From Siniperca chuatsi (lineage: Eukaryota; Chordata; Actinopteri; Centrarchiformes; Sinipercidae), in the NCBI RefSeq assembly GCF_020085105.1, contig NC_058051.1:5290001-5354000 (forward strand): a DNA stretch of 64,000 bases, given 5' to 3'. The notes under the pieces were generated by a model. It was not told the origin of the DNA. It saw only the letters and a list, made by a program, of their open reading frames with translations, and ran no database searches. This document shows, one piece after another, positions 1 through 13,900 of this stretch; within the stretch, counting starts at the first letter, position 1, and each line of letters opens with the position of its first letter. The translations under genes and the position numbers were made by a program.

Positions 1-195
1 GCAAGGCACAGAAATAACACCGATTGAGTGTCATGATTAAAAAAGTCAAACGTCAAGCCCTTTCCAGGGCTTGTGATATGCCGTGATATAACAAAAAAAA
101 CTTTAGATTTGAACCGAGCCTCAGATGCCTCAAGGTTCACTTCCTAACTTCACTTCAGTGCGATGTGATTAATTAAAGGTTTTTCTTTGTCCAAG

Positions 196-3100
196 GAAGA
201 AGCTTACACCACTGTGTTGCTCATCGGGATCCGCAAAGAGGCCCGGTCACAAATGCTTCACCTCTCCAGGAACAAGCGCTACACCCTCACCCCGGAGCAG
301 CTCCAATGGGACAAGTTCAAGCTAACATACAAGTATTCATTTGCAATTCTTCCTTTAGTCAACATAACAGCATATTACAGTTGTAGAAAATTGAAAAGGA
401 AAACAAATCCTCCTAGGAAAGTAGATGAAAAACACCAGAGAGAGTTAGACTGATGTTGGTTTTGGCAGGAAAACACAAGCGCAGATATTTTTTCAGTTGA
501 AGTAGGCATTAGCAAAACTTTATGGCAAACTTAAAGATCTTGAAATCAGTTGTTGGTGTGGGTTAGCTACACCTTAATGGAATCATTTACCCCAAACTGA
601 AGAGCTTGTCAATATCTTCTCGTCCATTGAAGGTTGTAGGACCGACAAAAGTTCAAAATGCATCATCTGACAGTGATCGCTCCCACACTGCTATTGCTTG
701 GCCACAACACATTTGGATTGTGCTGCAATAACTGTTTGGAGAAGATCCAGTGCTACTTTATTCTTTCTGGAGCTATAAAAAGATTATCCCATAAAGTCCT
801 TTATAAGAAGACTGGATTGAACTAGAGAGGTTTGATCACTGGGTTTTGGTGATCCAACAAACTTTAGTGGACAGTATAAAAAAAAAGTAAAATTTCAGTC
901 GTTCCTGAATTAGTGACAGTGGATGTTACCAACTGATCAATATCTAATATTCTTATTAAAAGTATCCATATCAGTCGAACCCTAGCTAAGATATAAGAAA
1001 ATATTAAGTCTTAGTAATGGAGCTGTACTTGCAGTGCTTGTGGGAATTCTGGTCTGTCTGAACAGTAGCCATTGTGTTTTGGCAGATTCCTCTGTTGTAG
1101 AGAAATGTGTGTAGAGACCAGATTTAACTACATAATGCTGTTGTTTCTGAGCAGGTTGCTCTCCTACCCTACAAACTTGATAAATGCCAGCGACACGCGT
1201 CGAGGCATTGCCAGGGCTTTTGGCATGTGGAGCGACGTCTCGCCGTTCAGCTTCAGAGAGGTGCCAGCTGACCAAGAAGCAGACATTAAGATCGGTGGGT
1301 ACTCTGCATGTGGCTGCATCAATCCCCAACAGATGTTCCTTGGCTCAGAGCTCCAGAACTCTGCTTTGTCGTTACCGTTTTTCTCTCTATGCTGTCATCG
1401 CAGAAATGTCTTTGCCTCCAAACTTATTAAATCATACTACCGCGACTATATTACCAAGCTTATATTCAGCATGATTCATAATTCTAAATGAAAAAAAAAA
1501 AAAAAGCTTAACAACTTCCATACATGTCAGCCCATGGTGAAGCAGTCTAAATTATGCTTTATCTGTCCCTTTGGGTGCAAACTCCAGGGTCCTGCATAAA
1601 TTTTCAGTGACAGCGAGAGGAATGGTTGTCATTCTGCGAGGTGAAGGCTAAAGAAAAAGCTCTGTCTTTTGTAATTCATCATTCTCTATACATATTCTAT
1701 GCTGTAGTCTACACAGAGCAGAAATAATGGAGTGAGGGTTTCCCTCCTCGGCTCTGAGGTATGTGTCTCTCTCTCTCTGTCTTGGCAGGCTTCTACCCCG
1801 TCAACCACACAGACTGTCTACAGTCCTTCTTGCACCATTGTTTCGACGGCATCACAGGAGAATTGGCTCATGCATTCTTCCCGCCAACTGGCGAGATCCA
1901 CTTTGACGACCACGAATACTGGATTCTGGGAAACATGCGCTTTAGCTGGAAGAAAGGCATGTGTCTTTATCATGTTTGTTGAAACTGCTAATATTTAACC
2001 CATAAGGTGATGGATGCAGCAGACGCTGAACTGGACAGCTCGTGGGGTGCACGGCAACTGAAAGAGAAAATAATCAACAGTATCTATGTTGCAGGGGTTT
2101 GGCTGACAGATCTTGTCCACGTGGCAACTCATGAAATTGGCCACGTCCTGGGACTCATGCACTCCATGGACCCGAAAGCTATAATGCACTTGAATGCAAC
2201 TCTGACAGGGCGCAAGCTAATCACACAGGATGAGGTGTGGGGTTTGCACCGTCTCTACGGTATGTTCACAATCCTTATGTTTCTTACTTTTCTACCAGAT
2301 ACAAATGGGAAGGTTCTTATTTTGGGCTTTGACAATTGTAAATACATCTGAAGACGTTTTCAATCATCCAGGACACTGGATATCTAGGAGTAGCAAGTCA
2401 AAGGAAAATGTACTTATTTGGCCTTGAAGACATTTTGCATTCATCCAAAAGGTGAACCACAGAAGCCTGTTGAATGAATGGAAAACGTCCTCAAGACCTT
2501 TACAGCATATCCGGTTCTCATGCCGGAATCATCGGGATGTGATTAGCCTTGATGGTCCGACTTCGACCTGACAGACGTGGGGTGTCAAGTACAAAAACAA
2601 GCATTGAGTGCATTGCTCGTTTTATCCCGAGTTGTCTATCATAGTAGAAGACAACTGATGCAGCATCTGAGAAACCGGGCGACATCCTGACAAAAAGACC
2701 TGCGGCAGAATTCTTTTGCCCTCGACAACTTCTACGAGTTCCACGACATTGGCGTTAATCATTAAACATGCCAAAGCGAAAGAGGAATGTTGTTGGTGAC
2801 GTCAGGTGGAACAGTGAAGTTGGTCCCTGGCACCACCTTCCCGATCACCTGCACATGCCATGAAAGTCATGAAAGATGGCAAGCTATGATTAGACAGGGT
2901 CCAACATGTTGCCTGCCAGGACAAGAATTCAAGAATTTAAGTGATGGCTTAATCTCACACAGTGATCATCTCAAAAAGGTAAAAATATTGTGCAGTCTGA
3001 GCCCAGCAATAGAAAAATTGCATCTAGATACACTTGTGAAGAACCAGTAGTACAAAACCTATGACCCATTTTTGGTTACAATCAACCAGAATGAAGACCA

Positions 3101-4851
3101 CAGTGTTTGTCTTTACTGACACTGAAAGCCAACGTGGCATTAATGAATATTGTATAAACTACTCATGAGTCATCATTAGCGTGTATTATGGTGAGTCATT
3201 TTCACTGGAACAAAAAGGCAGATCGGGGATCCAAATTCTTTTGCTGCTGACTGAGAGCTGTTGTCTGATCCTCCTCCTACTCACTCTATCTTCCCCTCTC
3301 CTCCAGGATGTTTGGACCGGTTATTTATCTGTCCGGCCTGGGCTCGGAAAGGCTATTGCGACAGCAAGCGCAAGCTGATGCAGAAGCACTGCCCCTCCAG
3401 CTGTGATTTCTGTTACGGTAAGACGCAGCAGCAGCAGAAAGCGGCAGCAGTCCGGGGGGGGGGAGTTTTCTCTCAATTGAGCAGCGCAAGGAGCTGCTGT
3501 GAACCGTTTGCCAATGGAGCAACAGGAGCCAACAGGTCCAGCCATGCAGAGCTGTGATGTGGTTTTCAAGAATCTGTTTTGAAGGGAGATTACACTTGCC
3601 ACTGGATGAGTTTGTGTTTAGTTCTGGAGAATACCAGTGTCCCCAGGAAAGCAAAGTGTGTTTTAGCCCAGAACACTGACAGAGCAGAGCAGGTACCTGC
3701 TGATTGCTGTCTACACCAAGTATTGATAACACATCAGCAATCTGACAGCCTAAGCCTCTTTAGGTTTATTGTGGGACGTACTGGTGCTGAGGTCTAATGT
3801 TGCACAACAGGAAATGGCTCCTCTTAACAATCACAGCCCATAGATTGTAGTGGTTCTGAGATTTTTGTCAGCAACAAGGGACAGTGTGGAGAGAGGCAAG
3901 AGGATACGATTTCTGGCTCACAGTAATCTGTTCCTCATTGTTGATTGGGAGATGTTGTACGGCTGTGGAAAATTCCTGAGTGACTCCAAACCGCTGGAAT
4001 TTCAGACTGTGGCTTGAGGGTTAGACACAGAAGGTCAATTTGGATTTTTGCGGCATTAACGAGAGCGACTGTTTTTTAAGCAGACTTTGAGTTGATCACA
4101 AGGCGGCCTGTTGTGTTTGTCAGAAACCAGATGGGAGAGATTATATTGATAAGACAGCCACGGCGCTGGCAGGTCAGGGGTTGTGAAAAGCGTATTAAGT
4201 GTCTGACGTGATAAGGTTTGTAACATTTTGATGATAATCAGAGTTTTGGCGAGGTAAGGCTGAGGGAGGAAGTTGTGATATCTCCGTTCTCCATGAAATA
4301 CACTACACTGAGGTATAGGATAATCTCTTTTTTTTCTAGCACATCGCTCTCAAATGATTGCTATATGGTCGGGATCATTGTAATTTCATTAAGGCTCTGA
4401 TCTTTGCATGTCTTATTTTGGAGCATCAGTATTTCCCTTCAATCCTCTTCAGAATTCCCTTTCCCCACTGTGGCTCCAACCCCGACACCCCCGAGGACCA
4501 AACACAAGCTGGTCGTCGAGGGCAAGAAGCTCACTTTTCGTTGTGGAAAGAAAATAGCATCGAAGAAAGGCAAAGTATAGTGAGTATCTCTCTCTAATCT
4601 GTTATCAGTCCACCTAACTGCAGCGATGACAGTATGACATCACTGAGCACTGTCTAACGTCTGACTCCTGTTTCAGCTGGTACAAGGACGGGGAGCTGCT
4701 GGAGTTCTCTCACCCGAACTACATTTCCTTGAAAGATGACCACATCACTATAGTGGCCAATGCCATCAACGAAGGCACGTACACCTGCATTGTGAAGAAA
4801 AAAGACAAAGTTCTCACAAACTACTCATGGAGAGTGCGTGTGCGCTTCTAA
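196..4851 (+). CDS. mmp23: Matrix metalloproteinase-23 (5' end missing)
   Basis: Zinc endopeptidase of the metzincin/MMP family, in mammals a type II membrane protein released by furin. Seven exons join in frame: 196-332, 1155-1294, 1789-1956, 2095-2259, 3307-3417, 4453-4579, 4677-4851 (stop TAA 4849-4851), giving 340 residues. Human MMP23 has about 390, so the cytoplasmic/signal-anchor exon lies left of the window. The first visible exon carries a furin-type RNKR site just before YTLTPEQLQW. The catalytic domain follows, with FYPVNHTDC and the zinc motif HEIGHVLGLMH plus a downstream Met. Exon 5 encodes the six-Cys ShK-like module (ends CPSSCDFCY). The last two exons encode one Ig-C2 domain (FRCGKK ... 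GTYTCIVKKK). The hemopexin domain of other MMPs is absent, as expected for MMP23. The intron after 1956 appears to use a GC donor. Whether this is the a or b fish paralogue cannot be told. Confidence 0.95.
2422..2498. repeat. Inverted-repeat hairpin in an mmp23 intron
   Basis: The left arm around 2422-2448 (cttgaagacattttgcattc) reads as an imperfect inverted repeat of 2470-2498, about 20 bp apart. The arm resembles a dispersed teleost repeat end that I know only by its general sequence. The following 2500-2780 has no gene that I can recognise. Confidence 0.5.
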
Positions 4852-5038
4852 AGGCCACGCCAGCTCCTCTGCACACTGAACAGGACGCATTCACACATGG
4901 TCACAAGGAGACCTCATTCACTAGGGCACATATTTGTTTTTTTTTGTTTTTTTTAAAAAACTGTCTTTCCTGTATCTTCCACATACAACTGTCTATCGTT
5001 GATTGTTATTGTGTAAATGCGTTTTAATATGTGCAAAT

Positions 5039-5044
5039 AATAAA
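5039..5044 (+). other. Polyadenylation signal of mmp23
   Basis: AATAAA lies 188 bp after the mmp23 stop codon and follows a T-rich stretch. It is the first canonical signal downstream, so the 3' UTR is probably about 0.2 kb. Confidence 0.65.
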
Positions 5045-6195
5045 TGTTCCCTGACAAGTAGAATTTTAGTGAACTACTACCTGACTGTGAAAAGCTGTTC
5101 ATAACAGATGTTGCGGTTTGCATTTTATTTGGTGATGAAAGATCCTTGCAGCCCTCGTCAGCTGTTTGGGACAATAATGTCTACTCTGAATTCATCAAGA
5201 CTGGATTGCTCCAAAGCTCTTGCTGCTAAAGCAGTAATGGGGTCCAAGGCCACACAGGGGTTCTTGGCATGTCCCCAGCAAAATGGGAACTAATTAGAGA
5301 TCACTGTGGTTTAATTCAAAAGATATTAGCCAAGTTAGAAAATGTATAGGAGTATCTTCTCATATACAGTGAACATAAAATCTTCCACTATAGGTCCCTG
5401 GGAAAAAGTGTCATACAAAAAATATCCATGTCCCTAATGTGTTTCTTTTTAGGGGCCTGAAAAAGTTACAGAAGCCCTTGCTTAGATGCATGCCATTTGA
5501 ATAATTTACGCACTGACCAAACTAAGATACTAAAGCCAGAATAAGCAGTGTTGTCTACAGCCTTTGGAACTATTTGGACCTTAAACTGCATATGGAACAC
5601 CTCAGACGTCTAGCTTACTTTACTAGCCTCACAGTGAAGCCAGCAGTCTGCCTCCAGAGACTGAGCAGTCAGTTCCACTAGCAGCTCTCCTTCCAAGCTT
5701 ATTCAACACATCAGGTGTAATAATCTGCAGAACGGCTCCGGTGGGGGGCAGGGGATAGATAAAACTGATTAATGAAAATTTCCATTTAGTGCTGGCTCTA
5801 GCCGTCCCAAGACGACTTTTCTGCGCCTGTTCCAGTGAAAGCAGCAAGTGGTCTTGCAGGGAATGAAACTGTACTGTTTATTTTCTTCGGCTCAAAATCA
5901 AAGAATTTATTGGTTTAGTTCTGAAGTCGCAGAGCCATTTAAAAACAAAGGCAGAGCAAAGTCTGGGCCTCTTTTACCCTGAAAGAACAAAGTACTGAGA
6001 CAAAGTGTGCAGTGCAAAGAATGACATCACTTTTGGACAGCGACTACCAAGTTGGGTTCAAGGCTGTTTTTTTTTTTTTTAGGCTAGACTTCCCTTCATT
6101 TTTTTTTCTCCTCTGGCAGTATGCGGTTGTGTTTGCATAGCTTGGACAGAGTTTATAAATATAGGGAAAATAGCAGACAAAACAAAGTTTCAAAC
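5045..6195. other. Intergenic gap between convergent mmp23 and cdk11
   Basis: I find no convincing exon here. Short open frames lack homology that I recognise. A TTTATT at 6196-6201 (AATAAA on the minus strand) is a possible cdk11 polyadenylation signal, which would make the cdk11 3' UTR about 0.5 kb. Confidence 0.5.
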
Positions 6196-6726
6196 TTTAT
6201 TTCTAGCAAAAACACTGTCCCCCTGTCATCAAGTGACCCGACAGTCCTAAGTAAATTTCTAACATAATGCTGGATGGAAAACACAGCCAATGCTGCATCA
6301 TTATACAGTAGCTCAGGCAGCCAGGAAATACCAACCATTTATAAAATCTGGTCCTCTCTCATCAAGTATACAAGGGAAAATAAAACAAAAGTCAAACATG
6401 AGGGCTAAACTTCTAACAGATGTATAGTTGTTTCTCCTCTTTAAGAGCTAAAATGGCCACATTTGAAACGGTGAAATGGCTTTGAAAACACAGAGAAGCC
6501 AAAAAGTCGACGGAAAATTCTGGAAATTCAACATGTTTGAGCCACCAGTCTTGCTGTGAGACAGTCCTGACTATTTGGTATAAGTTGTAATTTTATCAGA
6601 TATTGATCTGGTTTACAGTTGTAAACCATTGACATTGTCCAGTTGCAAAAGAACAACCAAAAACATCCCAGAACTCTTTGCTTCCTCTTTCTCAGTTAGA
6701 GAGCCAGATGTCCTGCAGTTTAGGGC

Positions 6727-9700
6727 TCAGAATTTGAGGCTAAATCCTGGACCGACTGCAGACGCTCCCTGGTTGCTGGTTGTCAGGTGGAAACCTGTGT
6801 CTTTTAGGTCGTCATCGCCCTGGAGAGATTATGGAAACAAAGTTAACTCATGGTTAATGTTCGGAGTTTTGTCACTCTTCTGATATCATGCAGTTTAATT
6901 TCTTACATATTTATTATAGAACTGAACAATACTACACTGGTTACCTTTGGAAAACCCGTAACCTGAGCGGATTCTAATGAGACATTTTGACTGTATTACA
7001 CACAATTATGCATGGACATGTTAATATTATTATAGTTATTATTTTCCTGGGTTTCGGTGGAGTTTTAATGTCCCACGGTCAGCTTCACAAGCTTTTCCGC
7101 CTTGACAAGAATAAAACTGAGATAAACAACCAATACCATTGGCATGAAATGGTCTAATTTGTTGACAATACAGCAAATATCAACACTAATTTTCAATGAA
7201 AAATATCACTATCAGCCTTAAGCTACTGGGTGGGTGGGACCACTGCTAAAAACATTAGGGACTAAAGGGTGCTCATCATGGAAAACACAAGGAGGAAATG
7301 CCCGGACACAAAGCAGAAGCCTGTAGGTCTGTAATCTATTTAACACAGACAGCGTTCAGAAAGCCTGGTAGCTGTATGTAATGGAGAAAGTGGAGCCTAA
7401 TGTCCTTACCAGGTGACTGTAGCCCAGGCCTCCCTCGGGTGGACGAGGACTGGTGCCTCTCTTCACCCTCTGTTGCTCACTCTTGGCCGGCCAGGTGGGA
7501 AACATGGATGGGTCAATGGGCAACGGTGTCTCGCGGAAATACTCGTGCTTTAGCCCTTCGTCCGATAAGATCCTCTTACTGGGGCAGTAGGTGAGGAATC
7601 TGGAACACAGTCAATGATCGAAGTTCATATGGAGATGCTAATACACTTGAGCGAAGTTTCAATAAAGAAGCACAGGTAACCAGGCAGCTCCGATTGTTGT
7701 GTGGACTTTGATTCTTTATATGAAAACCTCTGTGTGTAGAGCAATGGTTAAAAATGGTAAAACTTCACTTTAAATTTATTTTGGTAAAGATGTAACCTGG
7801 TTCCAGACCCCTGAGTGACTGCTCTCATCTCTGATTTTTCCAGCAATTGAAATAGGTCTGGTGTTTTGCTCACTGACGGCTGTTTCCCCAGTTGGAAAAC
7901 CAATCAGGGCTTTGTAGGAGGGATTAACAATGGAGACGTCGTCTTTCTGTGCCAGAGCCAGAGAAATAGTGACAAGAAAATGGCCAAAAAAATGACGCAA
8001 GCGGGGATAAGACTGACAGCTTATAAAAGTTGGTAGCTGCCCCTAGCAGCCAATACCACTAACTGTCGCTGTGTCGACTGAAAATTATGTTGACAAGATA
8101 TGTTGATTGTAATTTAGTTGTATAGTAAATATTGGCAGAGGATGTGCTATGTGTAGAAATCCCCATTAAGATGAGAAAAAAAAAACACTTTATTATGTAT
8201 CACTTTAATATGAGCTATATTAACTAAATTGCATCCAGGCAGACAATCTGGACACAAGATGCAGCCCTGACATGAGGGGCCAGTGGGTTTGTGCAAGGAG
8301 TCCTAATTGTATATGACAGGATCAACACAGCATAATGGGGAGCTGCTTAATTGTGATAATTAGCCTTCTAATCGTGTCTGATTGGGATCTTCCACATGTG
8401 AGCAGGGACAGTGTGGTAAATGATTAACAACAGCCGGAAAATATTTTACTAAACAAACTGTCTCTGTTTTTAATGTGGAAGGAATCCCTGAGAAGGGCTA
8501 CTGACTGGGATTAGACTGATACCAGCTTCATGACACATGGGGCCAATACTGGCATTGAAAAGGACAATCATCCACTCAAATCATTGTTTTTGTTTTGCAA
8601 TTCCAAGAATGTGCACTCTTCCTGCACCTGTGAACTTATTCCTCCTCAGGACCCTCAGGGCCCAAGAGCCCTGCTGGTTTTCATTCGAGCCATACAGACC
8701 TGTTTATACCTGGGACACAAGGTGATGGAAACTAATTACTTCAGTAGGACAGAAAACCAGCAGTATTCTTCAAAATCTCTTATCAAGGTTATCTAGTTAA
8801 CCTTGTGATTACACTTCCTACAGTTTGAAGTAGTGAATAAAGCAAGTTCAGAAATCCATTTTGTGCTGAAGCCCTTCTCCTCAAGCTGGATAGGCCCCAA
8901 TCTTCAAACACTTTCCTACATGGGGGTGTGATATTCCAAACAGTTCTGTCATGTCTACCTGCCAAACTACACCTCTAACTTTCTACTACACCGCTCTGTC
9001 TGAAGCTTTTCAAACAGTACTTCTCTACGTGTTGGCCTCCTGCAGTCTGAATCTGTCCCTGGGTAAACTCCTCCTGAGTCTATTGACAGCTGGAAGGTTT
9101 CAGCAGCGCTGGACAGGCGCCAAACTTCCACTGAACCGTGATCCCTCCAGCAGCACAGTGGACATGCTGTTACCATCCTCTGTAACTGTGAGGTAACTGA
9201 GAGGTATGGTTTTGTCATTTTCAGGTGTAGGCAAAAGTGTCTGTGGGTGGGTAAAGATCTGAGAGGAGAGCTGAAAAGCTCGTCTCTGCTCTTTGCAGCT
9301 GCTAAACAATGCTGATCTTCGGAATGTGCAAGAAAGAATTATGAACCCATTACTCTCTGTGTGAAAATGATTTTCCGTATTAAATGAGTGTTTTCTAAAA
9401 CATTTTCCTGTAGTGTGGAGCATCACCATGGTGAGTGTGTGTGTGTGTGAAACGGAACAGGGGATGGAATGGGACTGCTGCTGAGGCATGTTGATGAATT
9501 ACCAGTCCGCTACCGTTGTCATGTTTTAAGTCAGTTTGCCAGAAATGCACTGAGTGAATAAAAAGAGCTGGAAAGAGTAACAGAATTTGACAGGGTAGCA
9601 ATGCATTCATCCAAGTAAGGCAATTTCCACTGTAGGAGTCATGCTGATTGTTACTGATATTAGTGGTTGATGGTTACCTTTCATTGATATTGGTCTGTGT

Positions 9701-10826
9701 TCTATCAATAATGGATGGAAAATAATACAATGCCTATGTGGATACTTTTCAAGACTAATTCAATATTTTCAATCGTTGAGGAATCCCCAAATTCAACAAT
9801 ACCATCAAAACAGATTATTTCAAGCTGATGTTTAAAAATACTTGTCATTTTCTTCTTAATTTACTAGAACAAATACCCAATGACGTACATGCCTTAATAG
9901 CTATAGTGGTTTGTCAAGAACACACAGTTATCCATAAACAATGTGTCACATGCACACAGACAGAAAACAGTTGGCAGTCAGACTGACTGTAGTGCAGTAA
10001 AGATACAATGCAGTGTGTGTGAGGTGTAATGTGTCTTGTGTGTGGAATAAGCCTTCAAGAATCCTACTTGTTCATGAGGTCAAAGCCTTGGTCTGAGAGC
10101 AGTGCTCCAAAGCGCTTTCGCAGGTTGTTGTAGGGATACTCTGTGAAAGTCATCTTCTTCACAGCGGGCAGCTCATTGTAGCCAGGCCAGATCTTCTCGC
10201 TGGGTGACCCCAGATCCTACAGACAACATACACACAAGTCAACAGACAGCATACACACAAGTCAACAGACAGCATACTGTTAGTGAAGGAGAGATGGATA
10301 TGGATATGGAAGGAGAGATGGATGATATATTCAAAAGTTTTTTATCAACCACAGACATGTGGCAATAGACCAGTCCTAAGTACATTTCAATACTTTAATT
10401 CATCACCGGTAAAGACTGTAGGATGACTTGGGAGGCCTAAATGACATCAGTCCACAGTCCATGTCATGCTTTATGCAGATCATCTTCTGAAAATCATTCA
10501 GCCAAGTATTTTTTTTTTCAGGGGCCCAGTCGGTCCACTTTAACTGCACAGCAGGGGTTGGCTGCGCAGAGCAGCGCTGCTGTGGTCCTGCTTGGTAGCA
10601 GGGCCAACTACGGCCAATGGTCTCCTCCCCTTGGCTGCGTCTTCAGCGGATAAACTGTGTATCTGTGCTGGAGACTAGAGAGACTTTTGGAGCTTCTAAT
10701 TTAATCTCTGTGGTTTTGAGTTAAGTGTCACTCCTGTGTTCCTGTTTGTACTCACATATCGGCCTTATTTTACTGTTTACTGATCGCTTTCAGCTGTATT
10801 GGGAGCTGCCTTAAGTTTTCCCACTG

Positions 10827-10900
<74 letters not shown>

Positions 10901-13900
10901 AGCAAGGTAAACAACCTTGCTGTGCTATGCAGTAGAAAAAAACACTCACACCGTGCCAGCGTGGCTCAACTGCTTGCAGCCGTTCTTGCTCGGGGCGACT
11001 ACCTCCCCTACTATGGAAAAACCCTATACACTGAGTTTCTCAGTTTCATAATAACTTCATCAGCTAGGTTAACGTCTACCAACAGCTCCACCCTGTGGTG
11101 TACTACAGAGCTCCATGCTGACCTGCTCTGACAGACGGCATGCTCAAAAGATTTACAGGCAGTAAACGGAAGAGCTTTACCCTTTATGGTGAGGATTTAC
11201 TTTATGTTATAAGGGCAAATGAGGGCATTTACCTTGAAAATCTTGTTAATTTGGTCAATTTCAGATTTTCCAGGGAAAAGAGGTTTCTGGGTGAGAAGCT
11301 CGCCAAATATGCAGCCCACCGACCACATGTCCACAGCTGTGGAGTACTCCTGCGGAGAGAAGAACAAACACAGTGGCAATCCACAGAAACATAAAGTAGA
11401 CAGTCTGCCTGGCACGCTTTTTGGAGTCTGTCATGTGTGTGAAAGTGGATGTGCTCTGATGGACGGCTGGAACTCTGCCGCCTGGCTGTGTAAATCATAT
11501 ACTGTAAAACTCAAATAGTGTTTCAGTGGTATTTGGTATCTTATAAACCAAATCCTTCACAGATGTTGTCTTCTCTTGGAAATATATCTTTGGGTAAACT
11601 AATCAATCAAGATGATGTAACCACCTCTTTGAAAAGTACATCACCTTAACATTTGTAGTTTCAGGTGTTGTATAGTTATTTCATCTGGTTCCTGTGAAGT
11701 GTGGAAGTAGTGTGAATTTGAATTCCCACCTTGGCTCCGAGCAGCAGCTCTGGTGATCGGTACCACAGGGTCACCACTACAGGGGTGTAGGGCTTCAGGG
11801 GGGAACCGTACTCCCGGGCCAAACCAAAGTCACCAATCTATAGTACAAGGCAGTTGGCTCACATAAATATAGGAATATGTATATATACACCACTAAATTT
11901 AATTTTGGGTAAAAGAACAATGTCACAGCATTAAAATGATTCCTCCATTCTCCTTTCACAGGAGATCAAATAATCATATACTCTGGTGCAGCAGGGTAGA
12001 GGATAGTCATGTCGGATTTGAAAAATTACAAGATGCAGTGTAATTCATATTTTCTATTGTAAGCTTGTATAAAATTCACATTGATAAAATGTCTGTAAAA
12101 AACTGGCGTATTTACACATGGACTCTGCAGTTCATTTTTGCCAGAAAGTCATGCTCTAATTTACTTTTAGTAATCATGTGTTGTAAGTGCAACTGTGTTG
12201 TATTGCTGCCAGCTTTGGAGAAAGTTGTGCATCATCAAAAGATGGATTAAAGGAAACCCCTTCTGTAGTTTCAGTACTCTGCCAAACTATAGATGGATTT
12301 TTTAAAAGAAAATAGATTTTTATGTATTTTAAGGTTAGGATTTTCTTATTTCAATATATTTTTTGAGGTTATATTTAATCATGTCATAAATCCGGGGCTG
12401 GAACTGGTGGATGACTAGGTATCATAACTACCCCAGGGCCCCTAAGGTTTCACACCATCTCAATATAAAAGTGACATACTCCTGGATACTCTCATTGGAA
12501 AATCCATTTTCAGACACTCATGCCCCTTTTCACACCAAAAGTAAAATTTATGTTTTCCATTTGTGTGAAACTGCAATCTTTGCCTTATAGTCATGGCTCT
12601 ACAATTGTGCTTATGCTTTGAGTTCAACATGATTCTGACCCTGCTGGACTCCAGTATGAATACAAGTTAGCGGTTACTATAGCAGATATTGTCAACAATT
12701 GTGAACTTTCTCGTATATAAAATTTCACTGAAAGTGAATGCATATTTTGTGTGAGTGAGAACCACAGTCCTAGCATACCTTGAGGATACCCTTGTGGCTC
12801 AGCAGCAGATTGGACGTCTTCAGATCACGATGGAGAATCCAGTTGTCGTGGAGATGTCGGACACCTCGAAGAAGCTGAATCATCAGAGTCTTTACTTCAC
12901 CTGAAACATAAACGTCATGCTTTAACAGACGAGATATCTAATGCATAAACAAAGAAAACTCGATCTTAAATCACATTTTAATAAAGACAGAACATAATTT
13001 TGATCCCATGCTTTTTTTTTTTTTTTTTTTTTTTTTAAACAGAAAATGACCAGAGCTCAATAATGTCTCACATTACCTGGCAGAAAGGGTTGTTTCATGG
13101 TTTCCATCAGACTCTTCAGGTCATGTTCTACATAGTTCATCACGATGTAGATCTTGTCCATATTGCTTCCAACAACTATTTCCTAATACAGAGGAAAAAG
13201 CAAGGGTTAGATTTAGCTAGAACACTATAGGATACACATATATAGCCAATAAAACTGTTAATACCTAAATAAGTCATTTTCAAGTTCTCTCACCCTTACT
13301 GTGACGATGTTTGGGTGCTGAGCTTTCAGAATTGTATTGATTTCTCTTAAGGAGGTGATGGGGAAGCCCTCCTTCTCCTTCTCCATCTTCAACCTTTTCA
13401 AGGCCACAATTTCATCTGCAAACATGAGACCGTATTCATTGTTTCACCAATAAACACATCTGAGAACCCCAAAAGCAAATGGACCTACATGTTTATTTTC
13501 ATACCCGTCTTTTTGTCCTTGGCTCTGTACACCACACCGTAGGTTCCCTCCTCTATTCGGTTCAAGCACTGGAATTCCTCAACACTGCGACAACCCTGAA
13601 AAACAACACACAATCTTATTTAAGACCTCAACATATTGCTAACTTGCATTAGATGATTACATATACAGTGGTGTGAAAAAGTGTTTGCCCCCTTCCTGAT
13701 TTCTTACTTTTTTGCATGTTTGTCACAGTTAAATGTTTCAGATCATCAAACAAATTTAGCATGAAACAAATTTAACAGCAACAACTGCAAACACTTTTTC
13801 ACACCACTGTACATAAATAGTTTGTGGCTTAGCTGGGTGAACATTTGTGTTATGTTGGTACCGACCTGTAAAGCCGGCAGATATTTGGGCAGCTCCTTCT

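Noticed and set aside
7400-7594. 64-codon plus-strand ORF
   Set aside because: It is the complement of a cdk11 coding exon (7599-7410).
10799-11131. 110-codon ORF with Tyr-Ile and Cys-Val repeats
   Set aside because: It is translated from the (TA)n(TG)n microsatellite in a cdk11 intron.
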